Shown: one piece after another, positions 1-11,476 of the stretch | Position numbering within the stretch: the first letter of the stretch is position 1 | Layout of the letters: each line of letters opens with the position of its first letter | DNA from: Pseudozyma flocculosa PF-1 | Lineage: Eukaryota > Basidiomycota > Ustilaginomycetes > Ustilaginales > Ustilaginaceae | Assembly: GCF_000417875.1 (NCBI RefSeq) | Contig: NW_006920890.1 | Location: 245,898 to 309,897 of the forward strand | Reading direction: 5' to 3' | Length of the DNA stretch: 64,000 bases | Notes under the pieces: model-generated | The model's database searches: none | The model's input: only the letters and a program-made list of their open reading frames with translations | What the model was told of the DNA's origin: nothing | Made by a program: the position numbers and the translations under genes

Positions 1-3000
1 ACACGCCTCTGTAGCCAGCCCGCTGGCGAGGCGCCGACCACGGCACGCGTGTCCAGCCCAGCTCCAGCCCTGGTCGGCCCAGCCCAGCTCGGCCGAGCCC
101 AGCCCTGGGCGGCCCAGTCCAGCTCGCGGCATCCGGCCCTCGTGCTAGCGGGCGGCGGGACGCGCTCTTCCGGCCGGGAAGGGCGCATCCCATCGCCGCC
201 GCGACGCGCGCAGCCACTCCGCTCCATCCCGGACTCAGCTCCCGATGGCAGCTCCGGATCGTCTAGACGCAGCTCCGGATCGTCTAGACGCAGCTCCGGA
301 TCGTCTAGACGCAGCTCCGGATCGTGAGAAGCAGCTCCGTATCGCCTGTACGTACCTCCTCGATCGGCAAAGACCGCACCAGCGCGGCGACCTCCTCCGC
401 ACTCTTCCATCTTGCGAGCTGTCCGAGGCGCTTTTGACCTGCCCAAACGGACGTATGTACTATCTTGCAATAGAGCTGGCCGGAAATCGGGTTGAGGATG
501 AGAAGCGCTCCGTTGATGGGCTGTGTGCAGAAAGAGACGAAGAGGAAGAGGAGAGGATGAGCGAGCGAACAGCCAAGGAAAAACGACCAGGAGCGAGCAC
601 GAGCGAGCCAGTCGGACAAACCTTGGTCACCAAGTTCCCTTCCTTCGCCGGCCGAAGAGAGCGGAAGAGAAGAAAGAGACGAAGGAGGGGAAGAAGAGGA
701 AGAGGCGAGAGGGAAAGAGAAGAGGTGAGAGAAGAAGAAAAAAAAACAGAGGCGCGTCAGTACCACCTCGCGCCGCTGCTACCACCATCTCGACGCCTCT
801 CCGTCGCATCATACACCTCTTTTTACTCACGAACGACCGCTTGACGATCACCCGGTGAACGGATCCGTCGTCAACGCAAAACGTCGACGACTCGAAGAGC
901 GACGAGTAGTTGCTCGACGATAGGTGAGCCTCCGTGGGAGCAGAAGAATAGAGCTGCAAGCTCTTTCGCACCCTTTCCCTGAGGACGTGGAGGGCGGGGT
1001 TTGCCTTCATGATCTTTGCCATGGCCTGTTGGATGAGGGGTTTTGAGCCGGGGAACCAGATGCCGTAGGCGGAGTGGATGTTGTAGGCGAGGTCGATGCC
1101 GATGAGGGAGCCGGTGGCGGATGGATAGATGGAGGTGTTGTCGGAGGTGTAGTCGAGGAACTTTGCGCGGCAGTAACGTTCGATGTCGTGGGAGTCGTAG
1201 TCGCCCCAACGGAGCTGGACGTCGATCCACCACTTGTTGCCGGAGGAACCGTCGAGGACGTCGCGGGCGTCGGTGAGGAGGGATGGGCGGGACATTGGCC
1301 ACTTGTAGCTGGCAAAGAGGAGGATGTCGGACGAGGATGCGGTCATGCGGTAGGACTTGCGCGGGTGGATGGTCTCCTTCTGGACGGTCTCGATGGAGAG
1401 GGCCTCGAGTTCCTGGTCAAACACCTGGCAGAGGTCCATGACGACGGACTCGTGGATCTTTTGCCAGAGGTGGGCGCGGAAGAGCTGGATGTAGGAGATC
1501 TTGAGCGAGGGCATCTTGCCGGACATGAGGACGCCGCAGAGGTCGAGCTGGACCTGGAAGCCGATGTAGACGCTGGATCGGTTGAGGGTGGGGGACCACC
1601 AGAGGGTGAAGCGGCGGTTGGGGATCTGGCTGAGACCGGAGCGCTGTGCGTTGGTGAGGCGCTTCTGCTGCATGCTCTCCTCGAACGACGACGACTTTTC
1701 CCAAAAGAGGCCCTCCCAGGTCGGGTGGGCGGTGGCGGCAAAGAGCGAGTGCTCGAGGATGGTCTCGACGCCGCCGAGGGCGGCGATGGTGTCGGTGCGG
1801 AGCTGGTTGAGGTTGTGGAGCTTGCCGTCGTGGCGCTGGTTGGTCCAGGCAAAGGGCTGGGACTTGGCGACCTGGTAGCGCTTAAACTCCTGCCGCACGC
1901 GCCACATCTTGTCGTAGGAGAGGATGGTGCGGTCCTTTTGGAAGAGGGTGGCGATGCGCGGGAGGCCGCGGTGGAACGAGTCCTCGAGGTCCTCGAGGGT
2001 GAGGCGGCGGTTCTGCTCGCTGGCCTCCTTGCGCTTCTGGGCGTACTCCTGCCAGACGCGCGCCGAGTCCTCAAACTCCGATGCCCACGGGGTGATGTAG
2101 CGGTAGAGGGCGGGGAGCAGCTGGTCCTCCTGGCCAGACGAGAGGCCGGAGCGGAAGTGGGTGATGCCGGTGGTCGTCTGGCGCGAGTAGCGGAGGTCGG
2201 AGGCGGGGATGAGGACGTGGCCCATCGAGAGCATGCCGAGACCGCCGAGCTCCTTGGGCGAGGCGAGGATGTGGATGGGCCAGCGGGAGGGCATCTTGGA
2301 GTTGACGCCGGACTTGATGCGGTTGATGACCTTGTTCTCGCTCTTGACGAGGAGGTCGAGGAGCTCCTCGGTGTTGACGACGGCCTCGCGGTAGTAGGTC
2401 ATCAGCGCGATCAGGCACGAGTTCCACTTGTTGGCGATCTTGCTAAACGGGGCGGCGCCGGCCGACATGAGCAGTGCGCGGACGCGGTTGTTAAAGTTGG
2501 CGATGCCCTCGTCCGAGACGCGGAGGTAGGCGGTGGCGGTGCGCTCGCCCGAGGCGGCGGCGACGAGGGGCCAGACGCCGTCGCGGGTGGTGTCGACGTC
2601 GCCCTGGCGGGCCTTGGGCAGCATGCGGACCTCGAAGCCGGCCATGGAAAAGAGGAGGTTGGGGTTGTCCTTGCTGTAGACCGAGCACAGCGTGTCGTCC
2701 CACTCGATGGTGGTGAGGCTGCGCGGCAGGCTGTTCTTGACCGTCCAAAAGACGGCGCGGCCGAGGTTGACGTCGTGCTTGACGAGGCGCATGCGGCAGT
2801 CGCGGGGCCAGCACCTGCGGTTGTTGTAGCCGATGAGGTTGCTGTTGTTGGGGTCCGGGTTGGCGCTGAGGTAGCGCTGGATGAGGTCGCGCGCCTCGTC
2901 GGCGTCGAAGCGGTAGAGGATGTGGATGCGGTCGACGAAGCGCGTGTAGAGGCGGATCGGGTGGGCGGCCTCGGTGGCGGCGTCCTTGAACTGGAAGAGG

Positions 3001-6000
3001 CCGTTGGGCATCGCCGGCGGGCCCGCCATCTCGCTGGCGCGCTGCAGGCCGAGGATGAGGAGGTCGAGGATGAGGCCGTAGTACTGGAACACGAACGCGC
3101 TAAACTGGAGGCCGCGGATCAGGCCGTACGTGTTGATGTGCTCCATGTCCTTGAAGACGATCGAGACGTTGTTCTTGGACGTGATGTAGTCGGCAAGGTT
3201 GTGGTCCATGATGAGGCGCAGCAGCCGGTTGAGGAGCGTCAGGTCGATCTTCTCGTAGACGCGGCTGAGGGTCGTCTCCATGAGCACGTTGCACTGGCCC
3301 TCGGACGTGTCCCAGACGCCCTCGAGGTTGTTGATGCCGTTGCACCACTTGTAGACGAGCAACGGCGCCGGTTCCGAGTCGCTCGGCTTGACCCAAGCGG
3401 GGAAGAGCTGGCGCTTGTCGGCCTCGTAGGAGAGGTACTGGTCGAGGTAGGCGTCGGTGATCTTCTCCATCGGCTCGATGTCGTAGCACGGGATGAGCTT
3501 GTCGAAGGTGTCGAAGAACTCGATGCCGACGGCCTTGGCGGCGCGCTGGGTGAGCATCAGGCGCTTGATGCGCGCCAGCGTCTCGTGCGGGTTGTCGAAC
3601 GCCTGCTCGATGAGGGCGAGCTCCTCGCGCTGGCTCTGGTTGAGGCGGCCCTTGACGCTGTACGACTCCTTGAGCTTCTCGAGGGCGAGGACGAGGATCT
3701 TGGTGTCGTGCTTAAAGTTGAGTGAGGGGAAGGGGATCGGCTGGAAGCGGCGGCTCTCGAGCCAGTGGACGGTCGACGTGTAGATGGCGACGGCGGCCTC
3801 GGACGTGATGTAGGGCCCGTCCTTGAGGTACGAGTTCTGGCGCTCCTGCTCGGCCTTGAGGTAGAGGCGGGTGAGGCGGCCGAGGTTCTTCTTGCTGACC
3901 GTCTTGTCGACGGTGGCGCCGCGGCGGATGCGCTCGCGGTTGTAGTGCGTCACCGAAGTCCACCAGTCGGCCTTGAGCTTGACGTAGCGCAGGATGAGGT
4001 TCTCGACGGCCGTCGGCATGCCGGGCACCTTCCACGGCGTGTTGGACTTGTAGCAGCGCCACGCCGTCGAGAGGTGCTGGAGGATGACGCGCGACTTGTT
4101 GGCCTTGAGGCCCTCGGGCATCAGGTCGAGGATGTCGTGGAGCACGCTGGCGCGCAGCTCGAGGTCGAACGAGCTCTCGACGCGCTGCTTGGTGATGGTC
4201 GAGACGCCCTTGGCGCGGCCCTTGCGCCCCTCAAACTGCCTCGCCAGCAGGTTGCCCAGCCAGCGCTCGAGGAGCGGCGTGATGCCGCGCAGGAAAAACA
4301 TCCACACGCGCCACGACGGCGCCCAGAAGCCCACGCCCGGTCCCTTGCCGACGGGCCCCGTGTTGAAGCGCGAGTAGATGACGTGCTTGAGGTCCTTGCA
4401 CGCGCGGATCTGGCGCATCACGCGGTACTTGTAGCGGTACATGCCGCTGAGGGTGGCGACGTGGTTGAAGAGGTACTGGAGGCCGTCGGCCAGCTGGAAG
4501 GCGTCGATCGAGCCGAGTCGGTAGGTGACCTGGCTGTCGACGACGAGCTTGACGATGCGCGCCATCTCGCGGACCAGGTGGAAGGCGTTGCCGAAGCGGC
4601 TCTTCTTGCGCTCCTTGGTCGTCAGCGTCTTGGTGGGCTTGAGGTTGAAGTTAAAGTCGAGGTGGAGCGCCGAGCAGCCCTTGCGGTGGATCAGCAGGTT
4701 GAGCATGTTGAACGACTGCCGCGACACCTGCAGGCCCGCCTCGAGCCAGTCGATGCTCGTGTTCTGGAAGAACTTGGTGGCGTTGAGCTGCTTGAGCAGG
4801 TACTTGCGCTTCTGCGGCTTCTGCTTGCGCGTGTGGAGCGAGTTGTAGACGTAGTTCTTGAGCAGCTTCTGGTAGCTGACGCGGATCTTGACCGGCTGGT
4901 TGGGCGGGCAGTGCTCGAGGTACCACGTCTGCACCAGCGGCACGTCGACGGCGCGCCGCGTGCGGCCGCTGCGCCGGTCGTAGGGCGACGGCGCCCACCA
5001 CAGCGCGATGGCGTCGGCCGTCAGCTCGTTCTCCAGCGGCCGCTCGTCGAGGAACGGCGCCACGTCGTCCGGCAGCGAAAAGGCCACCTCGTCCGGCAGC
5101 TCGTCGTCGCCCTCGACGCCCTCGCCGAAGACGTCGTCCTCGTGGGCCAGCACCGGCGTGCCGTCGTCGTACTCGCTCCGGAAGGCGTTGGAGCTGGCCA
5201 GCGAGCGGCCCGAGATCGGGTTGATGACCGGGTCAAAGTAGAAGGCCTGGTCGATCTCGTCGGAGCGGATGTAGACGTTCTTGGGCTCGTGGTAGGTGCC
5301 GATGTGCACCGAGCGCGGCCGGCTGTTGTAGAGGTGCGGGAAGGCCACCTTGTACTCGGTGCGGATCTGCTGGCGGATGATGACCTTGCGAAAGTCGGTG
5401 AAGTCGGTAAAGTCGTCGTCGAAGCCGTCTGTGTCCTTGTACAGCGGCTCGAACTTGGGGCCGCCGGGGATGGCCATGTTGAGCGCCTTGGCGGTGAAGA
5501 ACGACTTGGGGTCGAACATGTAAAAGTAGTTGCGGTCCCCCGACGCAAAGTCGCTCAGCAGCGTACGGCCGAGGCGGTGGAGCGCCGCCATCTGCGGCAG
5601 GTCGAGGTTCCAGAACTTGTACGACGGCCCGTTGACGCGCTCGCCGTCGTCGAGCAGCGGCTTGTGGTCGTAGAACCAGTCGATGATGGCGCTGTCCTCT
5701 TCCTCGTCGAGCTCGAGCTGGATGGCCTCGAGCGGCTCGACATCGAGCAGGTTGTCGCCGTAGTCGACGACGGGCTCCTCGTCGTCAAACGGCGGGAAGC
5801 GCATCCGCTTAAAGTGGCGCCGGTCGCGCTTCTCGCGCCGCATCGCCAGCCACATGGTGGCCCACTGGGCGTGGAAGACGGGCTCGATGACCTTGGGCAC
5901 CTCGTTGACGAACGTGATGGCGCCGGTGATGTGGTAGAGCACGGGCACCTCGCGCACCTGCTCCCACGGCATCGGGATGTTCTCGAGCACCTTCATCATG

Positions 6001-6335
6001 GCGTGCGGCACGTACTTGAGCGCGCCGAGGTGGACGCGCTTGTCCTGGCGGTACTTGCGATTGCTCATGTCGCCGTGGTCCTTGATGACCTTGCGCAGCA
6101 CCTCCGGCGGCATCTCCTGCTTGCCCGTGTCGACGAAGCCCGTCTTGCCGCGGCGGTCGCCAAAGCGGCGGCTCTGGCTTTGCTGCCACTTTTTCGCCTT
6201 GGACTCGAGCCTCTCGGTCGTCATGATGGGCGGCACGCTGTAGGGCGACGTCTGGGGCATGCCGGGCGGCGGGCCGCGCATCGACGATGGTGCCGACGGC
6301 GGTGCGCCCATGAAACCGGGCGGAGGGCCGGACAT
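1..6335 (-). CDS. PRP8: Pre-mRNA-splicing factor PRP8 (3' end off window)
   Basis: PRP8 is the core U5 snRNP protein that cradles the spliceosome's catalytic RNA. The visible exons are 6335-831, a 21-nt microexon 642-622, and 520-356. Junction phases agree (…KRSF, then EGNLVTK, then PINGALLIL…), and the donors are GTGAGT, GTTTGT and GTACGT. The protein starts MSGPPPGF with a Pro/Gly-rich leader. It then runs without a break through the N-terminal domain, the reverse-transcriptase-like and thumb/linker regions (for example [19 protein letters not shown]), the endonuclease-like part ([17 protein letters not shown]) and into the RNase H-like domain. About 1,897 residues are present against roughly 2,300-2,400 for the family. 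The end of the RNase H-like domain and the Jab1/MPN domain must lie beyond position 1, because nothing in 1-355 encodes them. No intein interrupts the [11 protein letters not shown] block, where fungal PRP8 inteins are often found. The start is preceded by ACACC and fits the family's N-terminus. Confidence 0.97.
248..351. repeat. 21-bp tandem repeat inside a PRP8 intron
   Basis: Three perfect 21-bp units (GCAGCTCCGGATCGTCTAGAC) at 248-310 are followed by a 20-bp and a diverged 21-bp copy (311-330 and 331-351). The array lies in the PRP8 intron that starts at 355 on the minus strand. The last, diverged copy overlaps the 5' splice site, so the repeat may have grown out of the donor region. Both intron size and the next exon are unknown because the window ends. 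Confidence 0.9.
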
Positions 6336-7352
6336 GGTGTGTAGTATAATTGAGGGTGGCGGTCGGGGTCGGCGACGGCCGTGGTCGAGCGACGGCGCTG
6401 GCGTCCGACGGGGCAGGTCGCCCGCAGGGTGGGCCTAGGCTGCCGAGCAAGTGCTCTCTCTGGTCGCTCCCGGTCACTGGCTGACGACGATGGAGCTGAT
6501 GGTATGGCTCGTCGGGAGGGCGCGTGTGAATGCTGTCGCGGGTCGCGGTGGTGGTCGTCGCAATGCCAGTCTCTTTGGGCGACTTCTTCCGTCAACAAGG
6601 CTTCACACAGGGGCGAGAACGGAGGTGGATGGAGCTCTGAGGCTGAGCCGTATCGTGGATGTGAAACGAGTGCGGAAAGGTGCGATTGTCAAGGGAAGCG
6701 ATGGGGGGCAAAGGATGTGGTGAATGGACGAGTGGCGTGAATTCTTCGCTGGCGCCCCCGGCCCACCCCCGCCCACCTGCCAGGCGCAGTCCGGCGAAAA
6801 CCTCTCGATCGACGCGCGCCAAAATCTCGGATCCGAGAAGATGAGCCAATCCAGTCGATCCAGTCGACCTCGCTCTACAACGAGGTGCAATCGGCGTCCA
6901 TCGCAGCCCACGGGAAGCCAGCATACGGGACGGTTCAAGACTCGGTATGCCATGTCGCAAGCCCTCACCACGACGGCCTTTGGCGCTGCTCAACTCGACA
7001 GGCGGCCAGATATCGCCGACGTTGAGCGCGGTGACGGTCGGCGGATTGATGATTGATGGCTCAGCCGTGGGCGGCATCTGGCTGCCGATCCCCCACGTGA
7101 GCCGTCCTAGCTTTTTCTCTGCCTTTTCTGCTGTGCTGTGCCCAGAGGCCCGGGCGCGTCAGGAACGACCCTCAAGTGGAGGTGACTGAGCCACGGCCTG
7201 CCTGCCTGCCTGGCCTGCTTGCCACTGCCCCGTCCCGCCCCGCGCCCCTTCTCTCTCTCCCAGCCAGCAGACTCACCACCACCACGACCACCACGACCGC
7301 ATCTCACACAGTCCCGTCGCCCTCTTGCACCCATTGCACTCCTACTGCCGCC
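6336..7352. other. Divergent intergenic region PRP8 / small unknown gene
   Basis: About 1 kb between the PRP8 start (minus) and the start at 7353 (plus). ORFs here of up to 161 codons have no recognisable domain and run antisense to each other. On the minus strand an AT-rich stretch (CAATTATACTACACACC) lies directly before the PRP8 ATG. From 7200 to 7350 the plus strand is pyrimidine-rich, as expected for a fungal 5' leader. Nothing else could be supported. Confidence 0.5.
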
Positions 7353-8018
7353 ATGGCCGACTCGAACCCGTCTCAGCCGCTCGCCTCTTCGTCTGCGCAG
7401 GACCACGAGATGGCCTCCATCGACCAGGCGGCTGCCGCGGCAACCGACGCTCCGTCCACCTCGAGATCGCACCCTGCCGACAATCTCAGCCCAGAGGAAG
7501 ACCTGCATGACCAGGAACAAGATGAGAGACCCAGCATCGTCGAAGACGAAAGCGCAGAGCACTCGGGAGAACCGTCCGCGGCCATTGAGCAGGCGGCCGC
7601 TGCCGGCGGCCCCAGCAGAAGGCGCGCCACCGCCCGCGGCTTCGAAGCCAGCGAAGGCTTCGCATTCGTCGAACAGCCCGAGAGGAGAGGCGAGGACAGG
7701 GTGAGTCGACGCGCAAACAGAACATGATGACCTCTGCCGCCACCGCTTCAGATGTGTCAGTTGAGCACACGATGACGTTCGCGACGCCTCCGTACTGTCT
7801 TCTCCTGCTCCGCACGCAGCTTCTCGACGAGCGAGTGCGCGACAAGTACATTCGAGGTGAGGAGAGCCGCGGAGTCTTCCTCTCATTCCCAAGTCGGTCC
7901 ATCTGCCAGACCTCCGCTGATCACGCCTGTCGCTCCCCGCTTTCCTCCGATGCCGTCTTCCACCGTTTGCCTGAATGCAGAGATCGGCGATCTGTACGAC
8001 GAGAGGCGCGCTTCGTGA
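7353..8018 (+). CDS. Uncharacterised 140-aa protein, three exons
   Basis: I do not recognise this gene. The exons 7353-7700, 7820-7856 and 7981-8018 have GTGAGT or GTGAGG donors and CAG acceptors, and the phases join cleanly to give 140 residues ending LYDERRAS. The start has a good context (GCCGCCATGG). Residues 1-100 are Ser/Ala/Glu/Asp-rich and look disordered. The last 45 residues are more ordered-looking and charged (GFEASEGFAFVEQPERR, then LLDERVRDKYIREIGDLYDERR), suggesting a single amphipathic helix as the conserved functional part. No signal peptide or membrane segment is seen. The gene is convergent with the CDC26-like gene, with 318 bp between the stops. The exon chain is supported by phase only, so a noncoding or differently spliced alternative cannot be excluded. 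Confidence 0.6.
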
Positions 8019-8336
8019 CGGGTGTTGTGGGCACCTTGCTCGCCGTGGCAAGGAAGCGAAAGACGCAGCCGCTAATGGAGCGTGACTGTCGGCGGAGCGA
8101 CCGATCGCCGCGGAGCCTGCCGTCGAAACGGAAGAGTCGTGTACTTGTGTCCTGGGCCGTGCTGAATCCAACGATCGTCAGCACCTCGTCGACCGGGCCT
8201 GGGCTCCGTCAGTTTGACGCTGCGTTGGGATGCGGCTGAGCGCCTAGTCTGAAGAGGGGAGCGCTCCTGCGAGTCCATAGCTGGGATCGTTGCTGTGCGC
8301 GCGTGCGAGCATTGCGGCTCGTCCTGATGCCAGAGC
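8019..8336. other. Convergent 3' intergenic region
   Basis: This 318-bp stretch lies between the stop of the 140-aa gene and the stop of the CDC26-like gene. It holds only short shadow ORFs; I see no repeat or RNA gene in it. Confidence 0.5.
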
Positions 8337-8591
8337 TCAGGTGGCAGGCCCGCGGGCGCCCATGTTTTCCTGCTGCGATAGCCCGGGCTGCGTCTGCGAC
8401 TGCGAATCGGCTGCGGCGTGGTCGTACCGGTGGTCGGCCATGTGAGCGTTCGTGGTTGCCGCGCCCTGGTAGGCGGTGCCCGAGCGCGCGGCCTGTTGCG
8501 ATGCCTCAATGATTCTGGCACGACGGTAGGCCTTGAGCGTCTCGACGTCGGCCTCTTGCAGGTTGAGCGTGGTGGGCGGCCGCCGGATCAT
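8337..8591 (-). CDS. CDC26: Anaphase-promoting complex subunit CDC26-like
   Basis: An 84-residue ORF starts MIRRPPTTLNLQEADVETLK. CDC26 (APC12) proteins are very short and begin with M[LI]RR.PT.L.L followed by an acidic helix; the N-terminal Met and this segment thread into the TPR superhelix of CDC16/APC6 and stabilise it in the APC/C ubiquitin ligase. The match covers the whole diagnostic N-terminus. The remaining 55 residues are low in complexity (Ala, Gln, Thr) and end ENMGARGPAT. The frame stays open upstream to 8861, but I chose the internal ATG at 8591 because the CDC26 signature must be N-terminal. The upstream in-frame residues are therefore taken as 5' leader. An alternative is an unrelated short protein with a chance match. 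Confidence 0.72.
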   Translation of the reverse strand: MIRRPPTTLNLQEADVETLKAYRRARIIEASQQAARSGTAYQGAATTNAHMADHRYDHAAADSQSQTQPGLSQQENMGARGPAT

Positions 8592-9449
8592 GGTGGTGTC
8601 GTTGACGTTAGTGAGCAGGAGGATGCAGTCGATTCGGCGATTCGGATGATGAGGTAGGGCGGGGCTCTGTCGCGGATGAGATGGAGAGGCGGCCTGCGAG
8701 ATGGTGGTTGCGAAGACGTAGAGTGGCTCTGGAGGCCGTGTTGGTCGCGACAAGCCAGCCAGGGTCTCGCCTGCCTGCCTTGGCTGCCTGGCTGTCTGCG
8801 CTTCTGTTTGTTTCAAGGCGAGCGCTGCTCGGTTCTGCCGTGGGCGCGTGCGAGTGTGCATAGGTGGCTGGGTGCGGGCATGAGCAGGCAGCTCAAAGGC
8901 AAGCTAAGGCAAGGCCACACGGAATCAGGAATCCAAAAAGGTGGGGGCGGACGGGCCAGCGACCTTCTCGCCGTCGAGGCAACCCTCGCCGTCTTCGTAC
9001 CACCACCACCGCTGTCTCCCTCCGGCTCTCACCCGTCGTTAATCCCTTCGGCACCGCCACCTCCAGGTCGACCGCCTTGAGGCCTTGCTCGACGGCGCGG
9101 CGGATCGAGGCCGATCCTCCCCGCTTCCTGTCCCGAAAGCGCAGGCCGCTCACGCATCGTCGTTGCCGCGCTCGCCGTGCCCGTGTCCAGGCTCGATCGA
9201 GAAGGCGCAACCCGGCGACGATCCGCGTCCAGCTGGCTCACATCGCTCAGCCACCACGGCACGGCAGTCCTACCGCAGGCGATCCAGATCTGCGCTCGCT
9301 CGACTCGTTCAAAGCTAGCCAAGCCGGGCAGACAGGCCGGCAGACCCATCAGCCGCCTTGAGGGCTCGCAGCGCCTCGTGCCTTCCGTCCCCTCTCGCTC
9401 TCTGTGGCGCAATCTCTCGCGTTCCGCTTCAGCTCGCATCGACCGCGCC
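8592..9449. other. Divergent promoter region CDC26 / Q-rich protein
   Basis: This 858-bp stretch separates the CDC26-like start (minus) from the start at 9450 (plus). Several overlapping ORFs on both strands lack any domain. The 3' half is pyrimidine-rich on the plus strand (for example around 9000-9030 and 9375-9410), consistent with a 5' leader. No clear TATA box was found. Confidence 0.45.
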
Positions 9450-9479
9450 ATGTCCGGCCCTCAGCGACGGCAGCAGATG

Positions 9480-9510
<31 letters not shown>

Positions 9511-11476
9511 CTCGTAACGGGCCGTACCAGCCAAGCTACGGCGCTGGTCCCGCCGTGTACGGGTACCAGCCGGGCGTCAACAATGCGGCGGCTGGACCCG
9601 CCTATGGCGTCGCACCTGGGTACGGCGGCCCATCTGCGATGCACCAGCAACAGGCGCAGTTCCTCTACTCGAACCAGCCTGCCTATGGCCCAGCCGGCCC
9701 CTACCCGACGGGCTCGCCTGCCATGGCATCCTACGCGGCTCAGCCGGGCATGTTCGGGCAGCCGCAACCTCAACCATACCAGCAGGGCTATGCTGCGCCT
9801 GTCAACCCAGGCGTGCCGTCTGGCTTCCGCTCGCCGTACCTCGCGCCCAACTTTGCCGCAGCTAACGGGCCGGCCGTCTCGTCAGCATCGAGCCCCGGCA
9901 ACCTCACGCCGCTGTCCAGGCCAGTCCAACAGCTGAGCCTCAGTACCGGCCACAGTCCCAGGCCCAGTGCTGGCAAGACGCGGCTGCAGTCCTTCGTCTT
10001 CCCGAGGCCAAGCGATCCTGACGCATCTGGGAGTCCAGTAGCAGCATCGGCCTCGGCGTCAGGCGACGACAGCGGCGCGGTCGATGATGGCGACGAAGGC
10101 GCTGCTGGTGTCGAGGCAACAACGCAAGCAGCAGGAGGAACCACCACGCCGGCGTCGTCTGCGCTTCCGACCAAGCCAGCCGATGCGCAAGGCGTTGCAG
10201 CCCTGCCGGCCGAAGCGGCAGCCTACACGGTATTCCATCCTGGTGCCGCGCCGCTGCCGATGAACGCGGTGCCGCCAATCAGACCACAGCCGCTGCTGCC
10301 TGCGGCGTCGATGCAGCGGATGGGAAGCTTCCCCGGCAAGCGCTTCGAGAATGGGCAGGCGGTCGGCTACGGTGGTCATCGACCAGACCTCCAGGCGTCA
10401 TCCGGCCTCTTCGGTCAGGGTTCGACGCCTGCGACGGTAGCGGCCGAGATTGCACTGCGCTATCCTGCACTGCCGGAGGTGCCAGCCATGCCCGAACCAC
10501 CGACAGAACCCAGCCCTGCTGCAGCGGCGCCGCCATTGGAGGACGTCGGAGAGGTCGCTCAGGCCTATCGCGAGTACGGCGACTCGCTCAAAGGCATCAT
10601 CGGCGTCTATAAAAAGAGGGACGAGCTCCTCCGTCTGCGCACCGAGGCTGTCGGCTTCGACCCAAAGAGGGCATGGCTGGCCTGGGAAGCTGGCAAAGGG
10701 GAGGGCGATGAGAGCGTGCAGGGCAAGAAGAACGGCGATGCGGAGCAGGCAGGACTATCCAAGACGGAGAGTACGACGGAGCCGCCGCACCCGATCCTCG
10801 GTGTCCGCCTGCTGCAGAGGGTGGCCGCACTGACGGCCGAGAACGACGAGCTCGGTCGGCTGCTGGAGGAAAAGCTGGATCTCGCCGACGGATCCAAGAC
10901 GACACCGCCGGCGACGACGGAGCTGCTGCAAGAACTGCAGGGTGAGTGCTGTGCCGAAGCCCTTCCTTTCAACCATGGCATCCGCCTTGCTCACACTCTG
11001 CCCATCCGCCCGCTTCTTCGCCACGAACAGATGCGCACCGTCTGATCGCTGCGCTCGATGCAGCACTGACCAAGGCCGAGGCGCGGGCCCAAGCAGCCGA
11101 ACGGGCGCTCGAGGTAGCCTGCGTTACCAACTCGACGGCCATCGTAACCCGCGCGCCTTCCAACAGCGCGGTCGTTGACGTCCAGGCCGCGTCACCAGCC
11201 AAAGGCGCGGGAAACCCAGCACCGGCGTCCGAGGTCAAGCCTTCCTCGCCAGCCGTGCCCGCAGCGGAGGGTGGCAAGAGTGTGCCATCTGACACGACTT
11301 TGTCTCCCGCCACGAACGCCCCCAACGCCGCGAGCGGACGAGGACGAGGCGGGCGCAGATCTGGCGGACAGCGCTCGGGAGAAGGTGGTCGACGGGGCGA
11401 GCGTGGTCGGGGCAATAACCAGGGACGGCGAGGAGGAGGCGGCGGCGGTAATACTGGTGGCGGATCGACTACCTAG
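9450..11476 (+). CDS. Q-rich, coiled-coil and RGG-tailed protein (645 aa)
   Basis: Exons 9450-10941 and 11031-11476 (donor GGTGAGT, acceptor CAG, phase 1) give 645 residues. Residues 1-140 are Gln/Pro/Tyr/Gly-rich with a nine-Gln run, prion-like in composition. The middle is Pro/Ala/Ser-rich and holds a GKTRLQSFVFPRP-type segment. From about residue 370 a helical part begins (EYGDSLKGIIGVYKKRDELL), followed by a coiled coil with RVAALTAENDELGRLLEEKL. Across the intron this continues into LLQELQDAHRLIAALDAAL. The C-terminus is Gly/Arg-rich (RGRGGRRSGGQRSG…), as in RNA-binding proteins. The coiled coil resembles the WTAP/Mum2 style of helix (AENDELGR), a subunit of the mRNA m6A writer complex; this is only a suggestion. 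Otherwise it is an unknown RNA-associated protein. Confidence 0.85.

Noticed and set aside
1660..1730. Possible PRP8 intein
   Set aside because: The region around [11 protein letters not shown], where fungal PRP8 inteins are commonly inserted, reads through without an intein-like Cys…His-Asn block.
1074..6344. Two long plus-strand ORFs (883 and 859 codons) opposite PRP8
   Set aside because: They are exact antisense of the conserved PRP8 exon, rich in Val/Ala/Leu/Asp/Glu, as expected from the complement of GC-rich third positions; no domain is seen.
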